64,000 nt of DNA from Halorhabdus tiamatea SARL4B (GTDB taxonomy: Archaea > Halobacteriota > Halobacteria > Halobacteriales > Haloarculaceae): NCBI RefSeq assembly GCF_000470655.1, contig NC_021921.1:930001-994000 (forward strand), given 5' to 3'. The translations under genes and the position numbers were made by a program. Below the pieces are notes generated by a model. The model did no database searches, had not been told where the DNA came from, and saw only the letters and a program-made list of their open reading frames with translations. Shown in pieces: positions 59,598-64,000 of this stretch (position 1 is the stretch's first letter; the number at the start of each line of letters is the position of its first letter).

Positions 59598-60221
59598 ATG
59601 AGCTACGATACCGAACACGTCCGGAACGCGGATGATACGCCGGGAATGATTACTGGCATTCCGACGTTCGCGGAATTACTTGATAATGCTGATCTCGCTG
59701 CCCTTTACACTGCCATACGGCGCTCATCAACCGCATCTGGCCCAGAACTCGTCGAAACGATGGATGTCTCGAAGAAGACAGTCTATGACTATCTGCATAA
59801 GTTGGAGCGGGCGGGCTTGATTCGGCAAATCGACGATGACGGGGGCACTGCTGTGTACGCCGCTGAGGAATTCGAACTGTCGATAACAGTTCGAGAAACA
59901 GAAGTCACGATCACGCCGGAACTGGTCGAAGTCATCGCACAGGAGGACGGATATCCGACTATCGAGCGCGTGCTTAACGAGCACGGAATCACCACGTTCG
60001 CTCTCGTCTACGATCTCGTGAAAGCCCACGCCGCAGGCGACGTCACGATTCGACAGATCGCTGATCTCGCGGACCTCTCTACGGGAACAGCGTATGATCT
60101 CGTTGAAGCCCTGTATTCGATTCGCTCCCTCGGTGACGACGAGTCGAGCCCGATGACGTACACGCCGGGCGATTTCGATGCGGCGGCGGACGATTTGCTT
60201 GCGGAAATCGACGACGAGTGA
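59598..60221 (+). CDS. HTH regulator (DUF7437-like), pair B
   Basis: 207 residues from ATG 59598. HTH regions AIRRSSTASGPELVETMDVSKKTVYDYLHKLERAGLI (about 38-75) and VTIRQIADLADLSTGTAYDLVEALYSI (about 150-176), with a beta section between them. Same architecture as 55644-56258. The PIN-like partner follows after 15 bp. The frame opens earlier, at 59388, but that leader lies in IS-end sequence. Confidence 0.72.
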   Translation: MSYDTEHVRNADDTPGMITGIPTFAELLDNADLAALYTAIRRSSTASGPELVETMDVSKKTVYDYLHKLERAGLIRQIDDDGGTAVYAAEEFELSITVRETEVTITPELVEVIAQEDGYPTIERVLNEHGITTFALVYDLVKAHAAGDVTIRQIADLADLSTGTAYDLVEALYSIRSLGDDESSPMTYTPGDFDAAADDLLAEIDDE

Positions 60222-60236
60222 ATCTCGTAGTGATCG

Positions 60237-60797
60237 ATGTATACTGCCAATATCGCGGACACGGTGATATTCCGGAGTTTAGGGAAGCATCCCAATCCAC
60301 GACTCAAGGCACTTCGGTCTGCCGTCCAGAAAGCTGAGACCGAGATTTGGGTTCCCGCAACGGTCTACCACGAGCTGACTGATGCTGGAAACAATGACAC
60401 GCCAGCGAATCCATACCTGGATCCAGCCATCGAAGCGGGGTGGCTTCGGGTAGCGACACCGCTTCCAGGCGATCGACGTGCCGAGTTCGATAGTAGTACC
60501 GGTCCGGTCGAACAAGCACGTGTTGTCGCTGACGAGTTTCTGAATCAGCAAAGCAAGTATCCGGAGATGAATAACTGGCGGGACGCCGCGATAGTTGCGC
60601 TGGCAGTTCGCCTCTTCGAGGAGAACACGCGAATCCGCGTGATAACTCACACAGCAGACCAGAATCTTGCGGAAGCGTGTGCCCGGATCCCACCCGAATT
60701 TGGCTACTACGATATCGAATCGCGGTACTATAACCCACCACAGACGGCGAAGACGAAGTTTCCCACTGTCGATCAGCTCAAGTGGAGTAATCGATAA
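60237..60797 (+). CDS. PIN-like protein, pair B
   Basis: 186 residues from ATG 60237. TANIADTVIFRSLG (first Asp), WVPATVYHELTD (Glu), NWRDAAIVALAVRLFEEN (Asp) and VITHTADQNLAEAC (last Asp) follow the order in the pair A protein. Shared end YYDIESRYYNPP. Predicted ribonuclease toxin. Separated from the HTH gene by 15 bp instead of overlapping as in pair A. Confidence 0.72.
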   Translation: MYTANIADTVIFRSLGKHPNPRLKALRSAVQKAETEIWVPATVYHELTDAGNNDTPANPYLDPAIEAGWLRVATPLPGDRRAEFDSSTGPVEQARVVADEFLNQQSKYPEMNNWRDAAIVALAVRLFEENTRIRVITHTADQNLAEACARIPPEFGYYDIESRYYNPPQTAKTKFPTVDQLKWSNR

Positions 60798-60851
60798 CCG
60801 GTCGGAGAAAATCGACCGCGTGCGTCGGAATCCAAAGACAGCATAACTGTA

Positions 60852-62300
60852 TCATTCCGTTGCCTTCAAATTATGAACGACCTCGAGCCGATCGACGATC
60901 TCCGCTGTGGGTTCGATCGACTCCACGATCGACCCCACTGGCTTGTAGGCCATCGGGGCTTCGTCGAGCGTCGACTCGCCAACTGACTCCGAATACACTT
61001 CGGTCATCGCCGTCTCGAAGTCCTCGACAGAGAGCGTCTCGTGAGCCTCGCGACGCCCCATCGTCCGGCCGGCCCCATGGGGAGCCGTTGAGTGATACCG
61101 CGGATTCCCTTTCCCACGCGCCAGTAGCGAGCCTTCGGCCATGTTGAACGGAATGACGAGTTGCTGACCTGCCCGGGCCGGCGTCGCGCCTTTCCGGATA
61201 GTCAGATCGCGGAAGTCGACGTAGTTGTGGATCGACTGGAACCGGTCGACGGGATCGAGCCCAAGCGCCGCACAGATAGCGTCGCTCATCAGCTCGCGGT
61301 TCCAGCGTGCGTACTGCTGGGCGAACAGCATATCGACGTAGTAGCCGTGGGCCTCCCGACCTTCGAGCCAGTCGAGATCCTCGTTGCGATCTTCGAGAGC
61401 TTCCTGCGGCCGAGAGACTGACCGAAAGACCGCCTCAACCTGCTCGCCCTCGAAATCCGACCGGATCGCGTCCTTGCGAACGTGCGATTCACCCTTGCCG
61501 CCGGTGACCCACGCGAAGAGGTCTTCGTCGCTGACGGTCTCGGGGTCGAACTTCAGATACTCGGCGTACTCCTCGGGCAACGCCGCCCGGATGGCGTCGG
61601 CCTCGCGATATTGCGTCGCCTTCGCCTGCCAGTACTCGGCGACGGATTTCCCGAGGTATCGTGAGCCGCTGTGGATGACCAGCCAGTACTCGCCAGAATC
61701 CCGGGCCCTCGCGAACTCGACGAAGTGGTTCCCACCGCCGAGCGTGCCCGCGCCGCGGATCACATAGCCCATGCCCTGGCGCGAGCCAGCGAGCACGCGC
61801 CGACACAGGGCCTTGAAATACTCCCCGTCGTAGCCGTCGAAGTCGAACTCGATCGGGTCGATCGGGCGACCGAAGCGCTCGCGGTAGGCGGCGTCGAAGC
61901 GCTCGAACACGTCGTTCGCCCGCTCGAACGGAAACTCGTTGACGAGGTGGGGTGCGTCGTCGTAGTCGTGGACGGCCCGTCCCATCGGCACGGCCTCGCG
62001 CACCCGTCGCTCGCGTTCCGGGCCGTCGAGTGGCAGGTCCTCGCCGAGGTTCGTCGCGACCATCCCGCAGCCGACGTCGACGCCGACGATGTTGGGGACG
62101 ATGCGATCCGGCAGCGGCATGGTGAACCCGATCGGCGCGCCCGAACCGACGTGGGCGTCGGGCATCATCCGGATCGGCTCGGTGAACGCCGGGTGATCGA
62201 CGAGCGTCCGGACCTGCTCGAGACAGTTCTCCTCGATGAGCGACTCCTCGTCGACGAGAAACGTTGCAGTCGTGTGTTCGCCTGCGATTTCGATTGGCAT
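60852..62300 (-). CDS. rtcB: RtcB-family RNA ligase
   Basis: 482 residues from ATG 62300 (MPIEIAGEHTTATFLVDEES); a GTG at 62309 is possible. Metal and catalytic motifs: MPDAHVG, GVDVGCGM, GGGNHFVE, IHSGSR and STAPHGAGRTMGR, whose His is the residue guanylylated in RtcB. Joins 3'-phosphate or cyclic phosphate ends to 5'-OH RNA, as in tRNA splicing. Its sequence and size (canonical archaeal tRNA-splicing RtcB has similar length) suggest a paralogue; the physiological RNA is unknown. No archease gene adjacent. Confidence 0.88.
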   Translation of the reverse strand: MPIEIAGEHTTATFLVDEESLIEENCLEQVRTLVDHPAFTEPIRMMPDAHVGSGAPIGFTMPLPDRIVPNIVGVDVGCGMVATNLGEDLPLDGPERERRVREAVPMGRAVHDYDDAPHLVNEFPFERANDVFERFDAAYRERFGRPIDPIEFDFDGYDGEYFKALCRRVLAGSRQGMGYVIRGAGTLGGGNHFVEFARARDSGEYWLVIHSGSRYLGKSVAEYWQAKATQYREADAIRAALPEEYAEYLKFDPETVSDEDLFAWVTGGKGESHVRKDAIRSDFEGEQVEAVFRSVSRPQEALEDRNEDLDWLEGREAHGYYVDMLFAQQYARWNRELMSDAICAALGLDPVDRFQSIHNYVDFRDLTIRKGATPARAGQQLVIPFNMAEGSLLARGKGNPRYHSTAPHGAGRTMGRREAHETLSVEDFETAMTEVYSESVGESTLDEAPMAYKPVGSIVESIEPTAEIVDRLEVVHNLKATE

Positions 62301-62363
62301 GGATATCACGTCGTTGGTGGGTGAGAGAGTGTTCGATGGAGCGTTTCGACAGTCAGTGCCGGC

Positions 62364-62606
62364 TCACTCGTCCGGTCGGTCGATGCCGTGTTCCAGATCG
62401 TCGAGATCGCGTTCGAGTCGGTCGACGTGGGCTTCGAGTGCCTCGACGTCCATCAACGCGAGGCGAAGATGTGCCTCGTCGCGGTCCGGCATCAGCGGCA
62501 GCCGACTCGTTGTCGTCCCCGGTTCGTCCGGAGATCCGGCGCGTTTGCGGATCAATTCCTCGCGTGCCGCACGGAGTTCCCGGCGGAGGAGTTCTGCGTC
62601 TTTCAT
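62364..62606 (-). CDS. 80-residue helical protein upstream of rtcB
   Basis: Nearly all helix: MKDAELLRRELRAAREELIR at the start, and AHLRLALMDVEALEAHVDRLERDLDDLEHGI at the end with heptad-like Leu spacing, suggesting a short coiled coil. No metal or catalytic motif. On the strand of rtcB, 63 bp before it, so possibly co-transcribed. Function unknown. Confidence 0.6.
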   Translation of the reverse strand: MKDAELLRRELRAAREELIRKRAGSPDEPGTTTSRLPLMPDRDEAHLRLALMDVEALEAHVDRLERDLDDLEHGIDRPDE

Positions 62607-62791
62607 GGTTGGTAACGCTGCCGTGGTACAGCTCGCTACGGCCCGGACGGGCTCGCGCGAACCGTTTCACCGGCAGCGTCTGGATCCTTTCGTAGATCGA
62701 GGCATGTGATAGCCGTAGCGAGTGGTTTGGTAAGTACTTTCTGTCGATTCGATACATTCTCTCGGCTGTACGGTACTGCCTGGTGGGTGCA

Positions 62792-63235
62792 TTACTCTGT
62801 CTGAGCATCTGATGCACCTTCGAGAAGCAACTTGACTACGTGCTCGTCGCCGCAGGACGAACATGCCACGAGCGCGAGCGGAAGGTCCTCGCCGGCGATC
62901 AACTGACCACCACATTTTGGGCAGGACATCCCGAGCGCGAGCCGCTTTCGCTTCCGAGCACGCCGCATCCGATCGCGAATCAGCCACTCGCGCTCGCGCT
63001 CGAGAGCTGCCATCTCCTCGGGATTGGCCCTGGCGTAGCCGACGGCTGCCTGGACCTGCTCAATGCGAAGGTGGGAGTATACTTCCTCGGCGATCTGCTC
63101 GATCGACTTCTCTTGCTGATAGTGGGTCCAAATGTGGTGGACACCGATGCGATGGCCGTCGAGTCGCGGCTGGCCGCCGAGCTGGTCGTCCCGGACGATC
63201 GCTGCGGGCGCGTCGGACTGTTCGTGTTCACTCAT
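62792..63235 (-). CDS. DUF433 protein with a C-terminal zinc ribbon
   Basis: 147 residues from ATG 63235 (MSEHEQSDAPAAIVRDDQLG). DUF433 part (about 12-70: GGQPRLDGHRIGVHHIWTHYQQEKSIEQIAEEVYSHLRIEQVQAAVGYARANPEEM), then a basic linker (RDRMRRARKRKR) and a zinc ribbon CPKCGGQL...CSSCG. No DUF5615 toxin beside it, so it is probably a stand-alone regulator and not an antitoxin. It overlaps the next zinc-ribbon gene by 8 bp. Confidence 0.75.
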   Translation of the reverse strand: MSEHEQSDAPAAIVRDDQLGGQPRLDGHRIGVHHIWTHYQQEKSIEQIAEEVYSHLRIEQVQAAVGYARANPEEMAALEREREWLIRDRMRRARKRKRLALGMSCPKCGGQLIAGEDLPLALVACSSCGDEHVVKLLLEGASDAQTE

Positions 63236-63524
63236 GTGTTGCTGGATCGAGCCACGAGCGTTCCCGTATCGTCCACTCCTCGCCACAGGACTCGCAGGTG
63301 AGCGGACCACCAAAACCATCCATCACGAGATCGCCACCACAGGTGGGACAGCCTGCGGACGTATCGCGCCCGATGGGCACGAGCAGGAGCCGGAATGCGG
63401 TGTCACAGTCGGGACAGTGAAGTGTTCGGTCGGTGACGTCGTCTTCGTTGCTCACAGTCGCGTCGCAGTCCGGACAGCTGAGAGGCATCACACCGGCTTC
63501 CGAATCGTCGTGCACGCAACTCAC
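63228..63524 (-). CDS. Double zinc-ribbon small protein
   Basis: 98 residues (86 if started at the ATG at 63488). Four C-x2-C knuckles: CPDCDATV, CPDCDTAF, CPTCGGDL and CESCGEEW, i.e. two zinc ribbons in a row. Such small haloarchaeal zinc-finger proteins are common regulators with unknown targets. It overlaps genes on both sides (8 bp and 4 bp), forming a three-gene operon. Confidence 0.72.
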   Translation of the reverse strand: MSCVHDDSEAGVMPLSCPDCDATVSNEDDVTDRTLHCPDCDTAFRLLLVPIGRDTSAGCPTCGGDLVMDGFGGPLTCESCGEEWTIRERSWLDPATHE

Positions 63525-63820
63525 GGGGGATCCACCTCCGCAAGCACATCCACGCCAGCGTGATCGGCGAGACGATCCCGAAGTGCCGAATCCGACACCG
63601 ACGCCGTCTCGACCGTGGCCGTCGCTCTCACGCGCGTCGCCGAGAGTCCCGGTTCGATTCCGTGGAGTTCGTCGATAGTCGCCCGGACTACCCCACTGGT
63701 GCGTCTCAGTCGCCGTTCGGCGTCGGTCACGAGATCCACAGCCCCGTCGTTGGGAACGCGGATCGCGACCCTGATCGTCGTCGTTCGCGGTGCGGTCTTG
63801 CCGTTGTCAGTAACTGTCAT
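63521..63820 (-). CDS. Small alpha/beta protein, first gene of the zinc-ribbon operon
   Basis: 99 residues from ATG 63820 (MTVTDNGKTAPRTTTIRVAI); an ATG at 63835 would add five. Alternating strands and helices (TIRVAIRVPNDGAVDLVTDAERRLRRTSGVVRATIDELHGIEP, VRATATVET) resemble an ACT/ferredoxin-like fold. No known function. Overlaps the double zinc-ribbon gene by 4 bp. Confidence 0.6.
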   Translation of the reverse strand: MTVTDNGKTAPRTTTIRVAIRVPNDGAVDLVTDAERRLRRTSGVVRATIDELHGIEPGLSATRVRATATVETASVSDSALRDRLADHAGVDVLAEVDPP

Positions 63821-63899
63821 TGATGGATTCTCCATTGAGTGATGCCTTCGCTGGCTGAGCAAGGTGGTGTTTAGGTAAGCGAGTCGCGGCTGAGAACAG

Positions 63900-64000
63900 C
63901 CAGAAAGCCCCGAGGCGGTCGGCGACGGCGCGCACGGGCAAGCACTGTAGCGAGGGAGCGCGCGACCGAGCGAAGCGCGCAGCCGGCGCACCGAGCCGAC
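63900..64000. repeat. REP-like element at the window edge (partial)
   Basis: It starts CCAGAAAGCCCC (63900-63911), preceded by GAACAG, as at 18332-18349. It then has the GCAAGCACTGTAGCGAGG and GAGCGAAGCGCGCAG repeats seen in the 53517 element. The closing arm lies beyond the window. Confidence 0.5.

Overview
The window is haloarchaeal chromosome (class Halobacteria). The evidence is the GC-rich, acid-rich coding sequence, leaderless-looking genes, TrmY, Orc1/Cdc6, AglB, RtcB, amphi-Trp and ISH6-type proteins, and IS1341-type TnpB elements. The genus cannot be fixed from sequence alone. There are no rRNA genes, no CRISPR array and one clear tRNA, tRNA-Pro(CGG).

Layout. (1) 1-10.8 kb is mostly stable core: an EngB-type GTPase, a PfkB sugar kinase, two small membrane proteins, TrmY, an amphi-Trp protein, tRNA-Pro, a VapBC pair, a GH10 xylanase, a Tat lipoprotein and a three-gene extended-SDR (nucleotide-sugar) operon. 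Two sites matching the haloarchaeal TrmB consensus TACT-N8-GAGTA lie beside the sugar kinase and in front of the SDR operon. Immediately behind tRNA-Pro are three tandem modules, each made of two hairpins with different, compensated stems and ending in a copy of the tRNA 3' end. (2) 10.8-25.2 kb is an accessory island of toxin-antitoxin (TA) and TA-like pairs (MazF/HTH, AbrB/PIN, HTH/unknown, DUF433/DUF5615, two RHH/ParE-RelE pairs, AbiEi/AbiEii), an archaeal ATPase with a decayed second copy, two TnpB elements, solo IS ends and gene fragments. One TnpB element has split a DUF5615 toxin gene that also carries four perfect 45-bp in-frame repeats. (3) 25.5-51.6 kb is a surface-glycan cluster: an AglB oligosaccharyltransferase fused to a C-terminal LamG domain, five alkaline-phosphatase-superfamily enzymes with Thr or Ser at the nucleophile position, several glycosyltransferases, a Wzy/ligase-like membrane protein, an acyltransferase, a FkbM methyltransferase, NeuB, a NeuA-PseG fusion and an ABC exporter that could act as a flippase. 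It becomes AT-rich from about 32 kb to 49.7 kb and carries a complete ISH6 element, a 177-bp MITE with 8-bp target duplications and decayed transposases, all consistent with lateral acquisition. (4) 51.8-53.6 kb holds an Orc1/Cdc6 gene with an AT-rich flank carrying short repeats, a possible origin. (5) 53.6-60.8 kb is a second TA-rich stretch: GT4 glycosyltransferase, DUF433/DUF5615, two paralogous HTH/PIN-like pairs with a shared promoter motif, VapBC and a third TnpB. (6) 60.8-64 kb is RtcB and small zinc-ribbon/DUF433 genes, ending in a repeat element.

How the genes may work together: the middle cluster could build a charged (nonulosonate-containing, phosphate-decorated) glycan on a lipid carrier, flip it and transfer it to protein through AglB. 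The flanking TA and IS load marks the region as hypervariable. Family assignments come from motif recognition only; no database search was run.
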